DNA of 64,000 nucleotides from Pseudomonas taeanensis MS-3 (GCF_000498575.2 NZ_AWSQ01000004.1:330865-394864); one strand, 5' to 3'. Positions 30,059 through 40,979 are shown, numbered from the stretch's first letter. Numbers and translations: made by a program. Notes: a model not told the origin generated them from the sequence alone.

Positions 30059-31336
30059 TCAGCGCAGCCATGCCAGCGGCAGCGTGACGATCTGCGGGAA
30101 GGCGATCAACAGCAGCACGATGCCCAGGTAGATCAGGAAAAACGGCATCACCCCACGCACCAGTACCTCCATGCGCAGCCGGCCGATGCCGGCGACCACA
30201 TTGAGCACGGTACCCACGGGAGGGGTGATCAGGCCGATGGAGCCGATCAGCACGAACATCACGCCGAAATACACCGGATCGACCCCGGCCTTGACCGCAA
30301 TCGGCGCCAGCACCGGGGCCAGGATAAGAATGGTCGGGGTCAGGTCGAGGACCATGCCCACCGCGATCATCAGCAGCATGATCGCCGCTACCAACAGTTG
30401 CGGGTGGTTGGCCAGCGGGCCGAGCATGGCGCCGATCTCGTCCGGCAACTGGGCCAGGGTGACCATGTAGGCCGACACCGTGGCCGCGGCGCAGAGGAAC
30501 ATCACCGAGGCGGTGGTGCGGCTGGCGCGGGTCATCGACTCGACCAGCGTGCTCCAGTTCAGCTCGCGGTACAGCAGGGTCGACACCACCAGGGCGTAGA
30601 CCGCGGCCACGACCGCAGCTTCGGTCGGGGTAAAGATGCCGAAGCGCAAACCGCCGACGATGATCACCGGCAACATCAACGCCGAAGCGCCGTCGACCAA
30701 GGCGGCGCGCCGCTCGGCCTTGCTCGCCTTGGGCGGCGTCGGCTCGGTGAAGCCCCGGGCGATCAGGATCCAGGCGAAGATCAACCCGCCGCCCATGATC
30801 AACCCCGGCACCAGCCCGGCCATGAACAACTGACTGATCGAGGTGTTGGTCACCACGCCATAGATCACAAAAGGCATCGACGGCGGAATGATCGGCGCGA
30901 TGATGCCGCCGGCCGCCACCAGGCCGGCCGAGGAATGCAGCGGATAACCGCGCTGACGCATCATCGGCAACAACAGGGTGGCCAAGGCCGCAGTGTCAGC
31001 CAGGGCCGAGCCGGACATACTGGCCAGCAGCACCGCCGCGGCAATGGCGACGAAGCCAAGGCCACCGCGTTTATGCCCGACAAAGGCCTGGGCCATGGTG
31101 ATGATGCGTTTGGAGATACCGCCGGCGTTCATCAGCTCGCCAGCGAGGATGAAGAACGGCACGGCCAACAGCGGAAAGCTGTCGGCACCGGCCAGCAGGT
31201 TCTGCGCCAGCAGCTGTACGTCCCAGAACTCTAGGTACCACATCAGCGCCGCGCCAGTGAGGATCAGGGCGAAGGCGATCGGCATGCCGAAGGCCATGAA
31301 ACCCAGCAGGGAAGAAAGGAATACGGCGACAGTCAT
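30059..31336 (-). CDS. dctM: TRAP transporter large permease (DctM family)
   Basis: This 425-residue inner-membrane protein has about 12 hydrophobic helices and DctM features: FGMPIAFALILTGAAL near the N-terminus, SGSALADTAAL, and FMAGLVPGLIMG. It is the ion-coupled channel of the TRAP system. The ATG at 31336 has GAGGA 8 bp upstream. An in-frame start at 31417 would overlap the preceding gene and adds 27 residues without support. It follows the gluconokinase-DctQ fusion by 64 bp. Confidence 0.93.
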   Translation of the reverse strand: MTVAVFLSSLLGFMAFGMPIAFALILTGAALMWYLEFWDVQLLAQNLLAGADSFPLLAVPFFILAGELMNAGGISKRIITMAQAFVGHKRGGLGFVAIAAAVLLASMSGSALADTAALATLLLPMMRQRGYPLHSSAGLVAAGGIIAPIIPPSMPFVIYGVVTNTSISQLFMAGLVPGLIMGGGLIFAWILIARGFTEPTPPKASKAERRAALVDGASALMLPVIIVGGLRFGIFTPTEAAVVAAVYALVVSTLLYRELNWSTLVESMTRASRTTASVMFLCAAATVSAYMVTLAQLPDEIGAMLGPLANHPQLLVAAIMLLMIAVGMVLDLTPTILILAPVLAPIAVKAGVDPVYFGVMFVLIGSIGLITPPVGTVLNVVAGIGRLRMEVLVRGVMPFFLIYLGIVLLLIAFPQIVTLPLAWLR

Positions 31337-31400
31337 CAGCGGGTCCTCGGTGGGCGGTGCCCGGTATTGTTTTTGGAAGGTGCGCAACGCATGCGGCGGC

Positions 31401-32543
31401 TCAATCGACGGTGACATTGGCCAGCGCAGTAGCCTGCGCCTGTGGCCGGCGCCAGACCTTGACCAGCTGCAGCAATGCCAGCAGCACCAGCACCGCCATG
31501 CAGGCCAGCACCGGCACCATCGCCAGGGCCAGCGGGTAGCCGACCACCGGGCTGGAGTTGTGCCAGCCGAATTGCACCTGCTGCCAGGCGCCCCAGGTAG
31601 ACAGTCCGCTGGCAGCCGCCACCAGCAACCAACTGGCGGAGTCGACCAGCAATCGCACGGCCTGCGGAAAGCGGTCGCGGATCAGCGAAAACTGCATCAG
31701 TTCTCCACGGCGCATGCTCGAGGCCACGCCGACGAACACCAGCCAGACGAAAGCCAAGCGCGACAACTCCTCGGCGCCGGCCCAGCCGGAGTCGAAGGCG
31801 TAGCGCAGCACCACGTTGCCGAACACCACCAGCACCATGAAACCCATCAACAGCGCCATCAGGTTGTCGGTCAGGCGGTCGAACCCGCGCGCCAGACTGC
31901 CGCCGTAAATCGGCTCGCCAGTGAGATGTGCACCGCCCGCATTGTTAGCGCTATCAAATGCCTGCGCAGAAAGATCCACCTGCTCGGCGATCTCAACCTC
32001 CGCAGCATTGCCAAGTACCCAGACGCAGACTTGCTCGACCACTGCGGCGCGGCTCTGTGCGGCGTCTACGGTCAGTACGCCGCACTCACCAGCCGGGGCT
32101 TCGAGGGTGGCGAACTGGCTGTCGACCAACGAGGTCGGCATGAAATGTCCGGGACGCGCGCCGACGCGCTGCAAGGCGGTGGCGTGATCGATATGCAGGT
32201 GGGCGAACTGCAGGCCCGGCACGGCATGGCGTAACTGTTCGCGGTAGCTGCGTTTGAGCGCCGAGCAGGCCAGCACGAAGCCCTCGCCGGCCAGATGAGC
32301 GGCCTGCATCTCGGTGATCAGTGCATCCAGCCAATGCACGCGGTCGTCGTCGCTAAGCGGGATGCCGGCGCGCATACGTTCGACGTTCTCGCGGGGATGG
32401 AATTGGTCGGCCTCGATATGCCGCCAGCCGAGTTTGCCGGCCACGGCCTGGCTGATATCGCTCTTGCCGGAGCCACTGACACCCATCACCACCAAGGCAC
32501 GGTCAGCGGGCACAACGGCGTGGGCAGAAAGGCGAGTACTCAT
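31401..32543 (-). CDS. Gluconokinase fused to TRAP small permease DctQ
   Basis: This single 380-residue ORF contains two proteins normally encoded separately. Residues 16-178 are a GntK/IdnK gluconokinase with Walker A GVSGSGKS (21-28), the IEADQFHP substrate loop (43-50) and the LACSALKRSYRE segment (91-102). Residues 215-366 are a DctQ small permease with four hydrophobic helices, starting SLARGFDRLTDNLMALLMG and including AEELSRLAFVWLVFVG. The linker (about 179-214) is unrelated to either family. The kinase would face the cytoplasm, where it could phosphorylate gluconate as it enters through DctM, encoded next. The reading frame is unbroken, with no stop between domains. An operator-like palindrome lies in the linker DNA. 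Confidence 0.88.
   Translation of the reverse strand: MSTRLSAHAVVPADRALVVMGVSGSGKSDISQAVAGKLGWRHIEADQFHPRENVERMRAGIPLSDDDRVHWLDALITEMQAAHLAGEGFVLACSALKRSYREQLRHAVPGLQFAHLHIDHATALQRVGARPGHFMPTSLVDSQFATLEAPAGECGVLTVDAAQSRAAVVEQVCVWVLGNAAEVEIAEQVDLSAQAFDSANNAGGAHLTGEPIYGGSLARGFDRLTDNLMALLMGFMVLVVFGNVVLRYAFDSGWAGAEELSRLAFVWLVFVGVASSMRRGELMQFSLIRDRFPQAVRLLVDSASWLLVAAASGLSTWGAWQQVQFGWHNSSPVVGYPLALAMVPVLACMAVLVLLALLQLVKVWRRPQAQATALANVTVD
31943..31956. promoter_or_regulatory. Operator-like palindrome inside the gntK-dctQ linker
   Basis: TGTTAGCGCTATCA is a 14-bp near-palindrome (one mismatch pair) of LacI type. On the minus strand TTTGATAGCGCTAACAAT encodes residues 196-201 (FDSANN) of the fusion linker. 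It closely matches the palindrome upstream of the gene at 32592-32605. Confidence 0.6.
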
Positions 32544-32591
32544 CGATTCTCCAAGGCGCTATCAGGTCTGCGCCATTTTTGTTTTGCCGGA

Positions 32592-32605
32592 TGGTAGCGC
32601 TAACA
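32592..32605. promoter_or_regulatory. GntR/LacI-type operator upstream of gntK-dctQ
   Basis: TGGTAGCGCTAACA is a 14-bp near-palindrome with a central CG, as LacI-family operators have. It lies 49 bp upstream of the fusion-gene start, where a repressor would block transcription of gntK-dctQ, dctM, dctP and gntR. Confidence 0.72.
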
Positions 32606-32780
32606 AAGCTGTCCGACAACCCTGCAATTACGACTGTTTGCAGGAACCGACGAAGGGGGGGGGGTGGGCACATCGCGTATCTGCCGGCGAGCATGGAGTC
32701 GCGGCGCGTGCGAACACTGCAGGGCCGCGCCGTTCATTGGCCCTTGGTAAACCACCGATAACCAGGCGCCGGTCGACCCC

Positions 32781-32854
32781 GTGGGAGCGGACTTGTCCGC
32801 GATAGGCCCTTGCAAACCTGCGATTGATCGCGGCCAAGGCCGCTGCCACTACAC
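32781..32854. repeat. REP-like inverted pair, third family
   Basis: The left arm GTGGGAGCGGACTTGTCCGC (from 32781) and the right arm ATCGCGGCCAAGGCCGCTGC (from 32827) are the common Pseudomonas 'GTAGGAGCGGnCTTGnCCGCGA' type in inverted orientation, with mismatches between arms. It lies just after the acyl-CoA dehydrogenase gene. Confidence 0.7.
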
Positions 32855-32873
32855 CGCGATCAGCCTTGCCGAC

Positions 32874-34001
32874 TCACAGGCTGCGGGCGATCACCATCCG
32901 CTGCACATCGCTGGTGCCCTCGTATATCTGGCACACACGCACGTCGCGGTAGATGCGCTCGACCGGGAAGTCCTTGAGGTAGCCATAGCCGCCGAGGGTC
33001 TGGATGGCCGCCGAACAGACTCGCTCGGCCATCTCCGAGGCGAACAGCTTGGCCATCGAGGCCTCGGTCAGGCACGGCAAGCCGGCTTCGCGCAGGCTGG
33101 CGGCGTGATGCACCATCTGCCGCGCCACGGCTATCTCGGTGGCCATGTCGGCCAGGCGAAAGGCCACCGCCTGGTGTTCGATGATCGGCTTGCCGAAGGT
33201 CTGCCGCTCATGGGCGTAGTCGCGCGCCGCCTCGAAAGCCGCGCGGGCCATGCCGACGGACTGCGCGGCGATGCCGATGCGTCCGCCTTCCAGGTTACCC
33301 AGGGCGATGCGATAGCCCTGTCCCTCCTCGCCCAGGCGCAGGCTGGCAGGAAGGCGCAAGTCGTCGAACTGGATCTGGCAGGTGTCCGAGGCGTGCTGGC
33401 CGAGTTTCTCCTCGACCCGCACCACCGAATAACCGGGGCTGTCGGTGGGCACGATAAAGGCGCTGATGCCCTTCTTGCCGGCCTGCGGATCGGTCACGGC
33501 GAAGACGATGACCATGCCGGCATGACTACCGGAGGTGATGAACTGCTTGCTGCCGTTCAGCACATAGTGGTCGCCGTCGCGGCGCGCGCGGGTGCGCAGA
33601 TCGCTGGCGTCCGAGCCGGCCTGGGGTTCGGTGAGGGCGAAGGCGCCGAGCATCTTGCCCTCGGCCAGGGGACGCAGGAAGCGCTGCTTCTGTTCGTCGC
33701 TGCCGAACTTGAGGATCGGCATGCAGCCCACCGAATTGTGCACGCTCATGATGGTCGAGCAGGCGCCATCGCCGGCCGCGATCTCCTCCAGGGCCATGGC
33801 GTAGGCCAGGTGGCCGGTCTGCGCGCCGCCCCACTGTTCCGGCACCAGCATACCCATGAAGCCCAACTCGGCCATCTCGGCCAAGGCCTCGGCGGGAAAA
33901 CGATGCTCGCGATCCCACTCGGCGGCGAACGGCTTCAGCCGTTCCTGGGCGAACTGACGGGCCATGTCGCGGATCTGCAGCTCTTCTTCAGAAGGAATCA
34001 T
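32874..34001 (-). CDS. Acyl-CoA dehydrogenase, short/branched-chain type
   Basis: This 375-residue protein has the ACAD signatures [15 protein letters not shown] and [18 protein letters not shown], the catalytic-loop region [38 protein letters not shown], and the expected length. It forms the 2-enoyl-CoA in the first step of beta-oxidation. GGGAG before the ATG at 34001 fixes the start. It is last in a same-strand block with thiolase, an HSD10-like SDR and acyl-CoA synthetase, a set that could run oxidation of a short or 2-methyl-branched acid, for example an isoleucine-derived one (inference). A REP pair separates it from the thiolase gene. Confidence 0.93.
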   Translation of the reverse strand: MIPSEEELQIRDMARQFAQERLKPFAAEWDREHRFPAEALAEMAELGFMGMLVPEQWGGAQTGHLAYAMALEEIAAGDGACSTIMSVHNSVGCMPILKFGSDEQKQRFLRPLAEGKMLGAFALTEPQAGSDASDLRTRARRDGDHYVLNGSKQFITSGSHAGMVIVFAVTDPQAGKKGISAFIVPTDSPGYSVVRVEEKLGQHASDTCQIQFDDLRLPASLRLGEEGQGYRIALGNLEGGRIGIAAQSVGMARAAFEAARDYAHERQTFGKPIIEHQAVAFRLADMATEIAVARQMVHHAASLREAGLPCLTEASMAKLFASEMAERVCSAAIQTLGGYGYLKDFPVERIYRDVRVCQIYEGTSDVQRMVIARSL

Positions 34002-34046
34002 TGTCGATCTCCCAGCAAACAATATGATTTCGCCCTAGTCGCATTC

Positions 34047-34110
34047 CTGTAGGAGCCAGCTTGCTGGCGATACCTGGGCGCCTCGATCGCCAGCAAGCTG
34101 GCTCCTACAG
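34047..34110. repeat. REP inverted pair, family A
   Basis: Two perfect 25-bp inverted arms (34047-34071 and 34086-34110), core GTAGGAGCCAGCTTGCTGGC, with a 14-nt loop. It sits between the thiolase and acyl-CoA dehydrogenase genes. Confidence 0.92.
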
Positions 34111-34123
34111 AGGCAAGTGGCAC

Positions 34124-35314
34124 CTACAGCAGTTCAATGGCCATGGCCGTGGCTTCACCGCCGCCGATGCACAGCGAGGCGACGCCGCGCTTGAGGTCAC
34201 GCTGACGCAGGGCATTGAGCAGGGTCACCAGTACCCGCGCTCCCGAGGCACCGATCGGGTGACCGAGGGCGCAGGCGCCGCCATATACATTGACTTTGTC
34301 GTGAGGAATATCCAGGTCGCGCATGGCCGCCATCGGCACCACGGCGAAGGCCTCGTTGATCTCGAACAGGTCGACCTCGGCCAGCGCCCAGCCGGTACGG
34401 CTCATCAAGCGCTGCACGGCGCCGACCGGTGCGGTGGCGAACAGATTCGGCGCATGGGCGAAGCTGGCGTGCCCACGAATCGCCGCCAAGGGCGTGAGGC
34501 CGCGCTTCTCGGCTTCGGACAAGCGCATCAGCAGCAGCGCGGCGGCGCCGTCGGAGATCGAGCTGGCGTTGGCCGCGGTCACCGTACCGCCCTCGCGGAA
34601 CGCTGGCTTGAGCGTGGCAATCTTGTCCGGTCGCGCCTTGGGCGGCTGCTCGTCGCTGTCGATCAGACGCAGCTCGCGGCCCAGCGTGGCCTCGACCGCG
34701 ACGATCTCGGCGCCGAAGCGGCCCTCATTCATGGCCTGCTGCGCACGGGTCAGCGAGGCGATAGCGAAAGCGTCCTGCTGCTCACGGCTGAAGCCGTAGG
34801 TCTCGGCGCAGTCCTCGGCGAAGGTACCCATCAGGCGGCCCTTGTCGTAGGCGTCTTCCAGGCCATCGAGGAACATATGGTCGAGCACCCGGCCGTGGCC
34901 CATGCGGTAACCGCCGCGCGCCCGCTCCAACAGATAGGGCGCGTTGGACATGCTCTCCATGCCGCCGGCGACCACCACCTCGGCGCTGCCGGCCAGTAGC
35001 AAGTCGTGGCCGAGCATCGCCGCCTTCATGCCCGAGCCGCACATCTTGTTCAGCGTCGAGCACGGCGTACCCTGGGAGAGTCCCGCACCGAGAGCTGCCT
35101 GGCGCGCCGGTGCCTGGCCCTGACCGGCCTGTAACACGCAGCCCATGATCACCTCGTCCACCGCGTCGGGCGCCAGGCCTGCACGCTCGAGGGTGGCACG
35201 GATCGCCGCAGCGCCAAGCTGCGCTGCGCTGACATTGTTGAAGTCGCCGAGGAAACCGCCCATCGGCGTGCGTAAGGCGCTGACGATGACCACCGGATCG
35301 GAATTCATGCTCAT
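34124..35314 (-). CDS. Acetyl-CoA acyltransferase (thiolase)
   Basis: This 396-residue protein has the thiolase triad: nucleophile Cys92 in NKMCGSGMKA, the His in GGACALGHPIGASGAR, and the C-terminal Cys in ASLCIGGGEATAMAIEL. Length and motifs match biosynthetic/degradative acetoacetyl-CoA-type thiolases (AtoB-like). The ATG at 35314 has GAGGG 7 bp upstream; the longer frame starting at 35407 runs through a REP element and is not credible. It probably cleaves the 3-ketoacyl-CoA made by the SDR gene upstream. REP pairs stand on both sides. Confidence 0.94.
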   Translation of the reverse strand: MSMNSDPVVIVSALRTPMGGFLGDFNNVSAAQLGAAAIRATLERAGLAPDAVDEVIMGCVLQAGQGQAPARQAALGAGLSQGTPCSTLNKMCGSGMKAAMLGHDLLLAGSAEVVVAGGMESMSNAPYLLERARGGYRMGHGRVLDHMFLDGLEDAYDKGRLMGTFAEDCAETYGFSREQQDAFAIASLTRAQQAMNEGRFGAEIVAVEATLGRELRLIDSDEQPPKARPDKIATLKPAFREGGTVTAANASSISDGAAALLLMRLSEAEKRGLTPLAAIRGHASFAHAPNLFATAPVGAVQRLMSRTGWALAEVDLFEINEAFAVVPMAAMRDLDIPHDKVNVYGGACALGHPIGASGARVLVTLLNALRQRDLKRGVASLCIGGGEATAMAIELL

Positions 35315-35340
35315 TTCACTACCCTCATAGCCAATTCCAC

Positions 35341-35404
35341 TGTAGCCCGGATGCAATCCGGGTAAGTGCGGTGCCCTGTTCTCCCGGATTTCATCCGGGC
35401 TACA
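35341..35404. repeat. REP inverted pair, family B
   Basis: The left arm TGTAGCCCGGATGCAATCCG (from 35341) and the inverted right arm CCCGGATTTCATCCGGGC (from 35383) are the 'GTAGCCCGGATGnAATCCGGG' repeat common in Pseudomonas. It separates the SDR and thiolase genes. Confidence 0.9.
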
Positions 35405-35416
35405 CATTCGACCGCG

Positions 35417-36184
35417 TTATTTCGCCGCCATGCGCAAGGCGCCGTCCAGGCGGATGACCTCGCCGTTGAGCATGGGGTTTGCGATGATGTGCCGGACCAG
35501 CGCGGCGTACTCGTCCGGGCGGCCCAGGCGCGGCGGGAACGGTACGTTGGCCGCCAGTGAATCGCGCACCTCCTGCGGCATGCCGGCCATCATCGGCGTC
35601 TCGAAGATACCCGGGGCGATGCACATCACGCGGATGCCCGAGCGCGCCAGGTCGCGGGCCGCCGGCAGGGTCAGGGCAGCCACGCCGCCCTTGGAGGCGG
35701 CATAGGCAGCCTGGCCCATCTGCCCGTCGAAGGCGGCAACCGAGGCGGTGTTGACGATCACCCCGCGTTCGCCCTGCTCGTTCGCCTCGCCCTGGGCCAT
35801 GGCCTCGGCGGCCAAACGCAGCATGTTGAAACTGCCGACCAGGTTGATCTGGATCACCCGACTGAAGCTGTCCAGGCCATGGGCGCCGTTACGCCCGAGA
35901 ATTTTCTCCGCCGGTGCGATGCCCGCACAGTTGATCAGGCCGTGCAGGCCGCCAAAGACCTGCAGCGCCGTGGCCACCGCACGGCGACCGTCCTCCTCAC
36001 GGGTGATGTCGGTTTGCACGAAGCGCGCTTGGGCGCCCAACTGCGCGGCACGCGCCTCGCCGGCCTCGGAGTTGATGTCGGCCAGCAGCACCTTGCCGCC
36101 CTGCTCGATCAGCGCGCGGGCAGTGGCCAGGCCGAGGCCGGAACTACCACCCGTAACGAGAAATACCCGATCTTCAATACGCAT
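35417..36184 (-). CDS. SDR 3-hydroxyacyl-CoA dehydrogenase, HSD17B10-like
   Basis: This 255-residue protein has the SDR cofactor loop TGGSSGLG (11-18) followed by Asp-containing [10 protein letters not shown], indicating NAD. The catalytic Ser-Tyr-Lys set lies in [23 protein letters not shown]. The [17 protein letters not shown] and [27 protein letters not shown] stretches are typical of type II 3-hydroxyacyl-CoA (2-methyl-3-hydroxybutyryl-CoA) dehydrogenases. The ATG at 36184 has AAGGAG at 7-bp spacing; an in-frame extension to 36343 is antisense-like sequence. With the thiolase it would complete oxidation of a short or branched acyl-CoA. Confidence 0.92.
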   Translation of the reverse strand: MRIEDRVFLVTGGSSGLGLATARALIEQGGKVLLADINSEAGEARAAQLGAQARFVQTDITREEDGRRAVATALQVFGGLHGLINCAGIAPAEKILGRNGAHGLDSFSRVIQINLVGSFNMLRLAAEAMAQGEANEQGERGVIVNTASVAAFDGQMGQAAYAASKGGVAALTLPAARDLARSGIRVMCIAPGIFETPMMAGMPQEVRDSLAANVPFPPRLGRPDEYAALVRHIIANPMLNGEVIRLDGALRMAAK

Positions 36185-36200
36185 GTTTGCGGCTCCTTGT

Positions 36201-37850
36201 TCAGTTAGCGGCCACCTGGGCCTTGGCGATTTCCTGATTGCGCAGAAGAAAGCGCTGGATCTTGCCGCTCGGAGTCTTCGGCAGCTCACTGACGAACTCG
36301 ACCTCGCGCGGGTAGGCATGCGCCGACAAGCGCTTGCGCACATGCTGCTTGAGCTCCTCGGCCAATGCGGCGTCGGCGCGAAATTGCGGCTGCAGGACCA
36401 CGAAGGCCTTGACCAGCTCGGTGCGTTCAGGATCCGGCTTGCCGATCACCGCCGCCTCGATCACCGCTGGGTGCTCGATCAGCGCGCTTTCCACGTCGAA
36501 CGGGCCGACCCGGTAGCCGGAGGTGGTGATCACGTCGTCGCTGCGGCCGACAAAGCTGATGCTGCCGTCCTCGTTCAGCTCTACGGTGTCACCGCTCAGA
36601 TAATAGTCGCCGACGAAGGCCTTGGTCGGCATGTCCTGGTAGCCGGGAAACCAGAACAGCGGCGAACGCGGCCGGTCCAGTGCGAGGATGCCCGGCTGCC
36701 CTGGCGGCAACTCGCGGTTCTGCTCGTCCAGCACCACCACTCGATGGCCGGGTATGGCGAAGCCGGCGGCGCCGATACGTACCGGGTGCGCCAGTGCATG
36801 GTGGTTACACAGCACCATGCCCAGTTCGGTCTGGCCGTAGTGGTCATGGATCGTGGTGGCCAGGCCGTCGTCGAACCAGCGGATCACCTCCGGGCTCAGC
36901 GGCTCGCCGGCGCTGCTGACTGCGCGCAGACGGCCCTTGAGCATGGGTTCGACCTGCTTCTTGGCGGCCAGCAGCAGGCGGTAGGCCGTAGGCGAACCGG
37001 CCAGGTTGCTGATGCCGTACTTGCGGATGATCCGACAGGTGCTTTCCACCGTGAACGGCCCTTCATAGAAGGTGGTCGGGTGGCCCATGGCCAACGGCCC
37101 GGTCACCGCGTAATAGAGGCCATAGGCCCAACCGGGGTCGGCCAGGTTCCAGAAGGCGTCTTCGGGGCGCAGGTCCACCGCCTCGCGCATATAGCCGACG
37201 AAGGCCAGGATCGCCTTGAGCGGCACCGGCACAGGCTTGGCCAGGCCAGTAGTGCCGGAGGTGAACATCATCAGGAAGGGATCATCGATCCCGCGCATGA
37301 CCGGCTCGAACTCGGCCTCGTAACGCTCCAGCTCGGCCCAGAAGCTAAAATCGCCGCGCTGGATGCCCTGGCCCTTGGTGCCAGCGACAGTGACGACCAG
37401 CGGTGCGCCAGCGACCACATCGAGCTTGGCGCGGTTCGTCGCGTCGCTCACCACCAGCTTGGCACCTGAGCTGCTTAGCCGATGCTCTATGGCCTTGGGG
37501 CCGAAGGCGGTGAACAGCGGCTGGTACACGGCACCGAGGCGCCAGGTGCCGAGAATGGTGATCAGCAGCTCGACGTTGCGCGGCAGCAGCCCCGCCACGC
37601 AGTCGCCGGGGCGTACGCCCTGAGCGTGGAGGAAGTTGGCGAAGCGCGCTGCCTGCGCCTGCAGCTCACAGAAGGTGTAGCTGGCACTGCTGCCGTCGCG
37701 ACCTTCCCAGAACAACGCGATGCGCCCCGGCAAGGCATGCCGGTCGCAGCATTCGACGCAGGCATTGAGGGCCTCGAGGGAACCCGTCAGGGTGGTGGCG
37801 GCGACATTCGAATAATCGAACTTGCGGGCAGCGGTCAGGTAATCGCGCAT
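36201..37850 (-). CDS. AMP-forming acyl-CoA synthetase
   Basis: This 549-residue adenylating enzyme has the P-loop-like [13 protein letters not shown] (AMP-binding motif), the YGQTELG motif, the [32 protein letters not shown] hinge region and the C-terminal catalytic Lys in [10 protein letters not shown]. It resembles acetyl-/medium-chain acyl-CoA synthetases. GGGAG precedes the ATG. It starts 17 bp upstream of the SDR gene, so it is probably co-transcribed and activates the acid that the block degrades. The acid is not identifiable. Confidence 0.93.
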   Translation of the reverse strand: MRDYLTAARKFDYSNVAATTLTGSLEALNACVECCDRHALPGRIALFWEGRDGSSASYTFCELQAQAARFANFLHAQGVRPGDCVAGLLPRNVELLITILGTWRLGAVYQPLFTAFGPKAIEHRLSSSGAKLVVSDATNRAKLDVVAGAPLVVTVAGTKGQGIQRGDFSFWAELERYEAEFEPVMRGIDDPFLMMFTSGTTGLAKPVPVPLKAILAFVGYMREAVDLRPEDAFWNLADPGWAYGLYYAVTGPLAMGHPTTFYEGPFTVESTCRIIRKYGISNLAGSPTAYRLLLAAKKQVEPMLKGRLRAVSSAGEPLSPEVIRWFDDGLATTIHDHYGQTELGMVLCNHHALAHPVRIGAAGFAIPGHRVVVLDEQNRELPPGQPGILALDRPRSPLFWFPGYQDMPTKAFVGDYYLSGDTVELNEDGSISFVGRSDDVITTSGYRVGPFDVESALIEHPAVIEAAVIGKPDPERTELVKAFVVLQPQFRADAALAEELKQHVRKRLSAHAYPREVEFVSELPKTPSGKIQRFLLRNQEIAKAQVAAN

Positions 37851-37962
37851 CGGGGTGACTCCCGGTTATTGTTGTCTGGAGTAACCCGAATAGTCGTGGC
37901 ACGAGCCACTGGCGGCAATGTCGACAGGCGTCAATCGCGCTGAGCGTTTTGGACAACCGGGC

Positions 37963-39000
37963 TTATTCCGGGGGCGGCAGCTCGGGGTGGATCAGCGCGC
38001 GGTACTGCCCCGGTGTGGTGCCGGTCCACTTCTTGAACGCCTTGTAGAAAGCACTGGTGTCGGCAAAACCCAGCTCCAGGGCCAGCTCGGCGAAATGCCC
38101 CTCGGTACGATCCAGGTGGGCAATGGCCAGGTCGCGGCGCACCTGGTCCTTGAGCCCCCGGTAGGACTGCCCCTCCAGCGCTAGCTTGCGGCGCAGGGTC
38201 GAGGAGGCCATGAAGTAGTGACTGGAGAGTGCCTCCAGGTCCGGCCAGCGCTCGGCGTTGAGGTTGCGCAAGTAGGCCTTGATCCGCGCCGTATGGCTTT
38301 GCGGGTCGCGGTACCTGACCAGGATGTTGGCCGGTGCACCGGCGAGAAAGCGCTTGAGCTCGCGCTCGCTGCGGCGTATCGGCAGCTCCAGGCAGTCGGC
38401 ATTGAACAGCAAGCGACTCTGTGCGCGGGCGAAGCGCAGATTGCTGGTGAACATCACCCGATAATCCTCGACATAGTCCGGCGCCTGGCAACGCAGCTCA
38501 GCCGAGAGGATGGGAATGCGTCGGCCCAGCAACCAGCAGGCCAGGCCGTGCACGATCATCCACAGGGTGAAGCAGCCGAAGGCGCGACAGACCTGCCCCG
38601 CCGGCTGGTCCAGCGCAATGGCCGCCAGGCCGCCCTGGCGCTCCAGGCGTGGAGCCAGACCGTCGAACACCAGGTCGAGAAACCTCAAGGCACTGTCGAG
38701 CGCCGCACCCAGGGTCGGTTCCTGCAGTGCCACCCGGGCCATAAAGGCGAAGCTGCCGACCTTCATTCGCCGTGGGTTGATACCGAAGAATTCGTCGTCC
38801 ATCGCCTGCGCCAGCAGCCGCCAGAGCCGCGCGTAGGCCTGCGCGGGCACCCGCGCCTGGGCCTTGCCGAACAGCTCGGCGGCGATGCCCGCCTGAGCCA
38901 GCAACTCGCTTTCGTCCAGGCCCCGTGCCCGCCATTCGCGCAGGGCCTCATCCACCAGCCTGAGCGAGATGGTGCCTTTCTCGACCACAGTGCGGGTCAT
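37963..39000 (-). CDS. AraC-family transcriptional regulator
   Basis: This 345-residue protein has an N-terminal Arabinose_bd/OruR-like domain (about 20-200) and two C-terminal helix-turn-helix motifs (LSSHYFMASSTLRRKLALEG and FAELALELGFADTSAFYKAFKKWTGTTPGQYR). GAGGA lies 4 bp before the ATG. It sits between two acyl-CoA ligase genes on the same strand, separated from the next by 112 bp. It most likely activates the downstream acid-degradation genes; the inducer is unknown. Confidence 0.92.
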   Translation of the reverse strand: MTRTVVEKGTISLRLVDEALREWRARGLDESELLAQAGIAAELFGKAQARVPAQAYARLWRLLAQAMDDEFFGINPRRMKVGSFAFMARVALQEPTLGAALDSALRFLDLVFDGLAPRLERQGGLAAIALDQPAGQVCRAFGCFTLWMIVHGLACWLLGRRIPILSAELRCQAPDYVEDYRVMFTSNLRFARAQSRLLFNADCLELPIRRSERELKRFLAGAPANILVRYRDPQSHTARIKAYLRNLNAERWPDLEALSSHYFMASSTLRRKLALEGQSYRGLKDQVRRDLAIAHLDRTEGHFAELALELGFADTSAFYKAFKKWTGTTPGQYRALIHPELPPPE

Positions 39001-39016
39001 GCCGTCCTCATGGCCA

Positions 39017-40708
<1,692 letters not shown>

Positions 40709-40783
40709 TGTTGTACTTGTAATGGGATGGGCAAGGACAGCAGGCCGCTGGCGTGACTCCCAGCAGGTTGCCGGCATACTTAC

Positions 40784-40800
40784 CTTTACGTAAACGTAAA
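40784..40800. promoter_or_regulatory. LiuR-like MerR operator upstream of acyl-CoA ligase
   Basis: TTTACGT-AA-ACGTAAA is an inverted repeat sharing both half-sites with the perfect palindrome before liuR at 59716-59733. It sits in the promoter position of the ligase gene (minus strand). Confidence 0.72.
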
Positions 40801-40979
40801 TAGTCTATTTCAAACTGTCCAGTTCGCATTTAGTCGAATGGCGGGTGATCCCTGCGAGGGCGAAGGACCGTATTGGCGTAGAAGATCATCCAGAGGCCGA
40901 CACGCTAGAGCCCATCATTGATCAAATTGTGATCGTAGACGACTCCAGCACGCCCAACTCAGCGAATGGACTCCAGCCA
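40801..40979. other. Gap downstream of qhpB, no gene
   Basis: This gap between the ligase promoter and the end of qhpB is AT-richer than its surroundings and has no supported gene. A plus-strand reading gives a fragment IIDQIVIVDDSSTP that resembles the start of family-2 glycosyltransferases, but it runs into antisense of qhpB. Confidence 0.4.

Larger units (their letters stand above)
32544..32873. other. Intergenic region with operator, poly-G tract and REP
   Basis: This 330-bp stretch has no gene. It contains the LacI-type operator (32592-32605), an uninterrupted run of ten G (32655-32664), and a REP-like inverted pair (32781-32854). No other structure was recognised. Confidence 0.7.

Noticed and set aside
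27880..30087. 735-codon plus-strand ORF opposite gntR and dctP
   Set aside because: Shadow of two well-supported minus-strand genes; composition is His/Gln/Leu/Gly-rich without any domain.
40845..40979. Plus-strand peptide with IIDQIVIVDDSSTP, like the start of a family-2 glycosyltransferase
   Set aside because: Only about 45 residues before it runs antisense into qhpB; no further glycosyltransferase motifs, so chance or a very small remnant.
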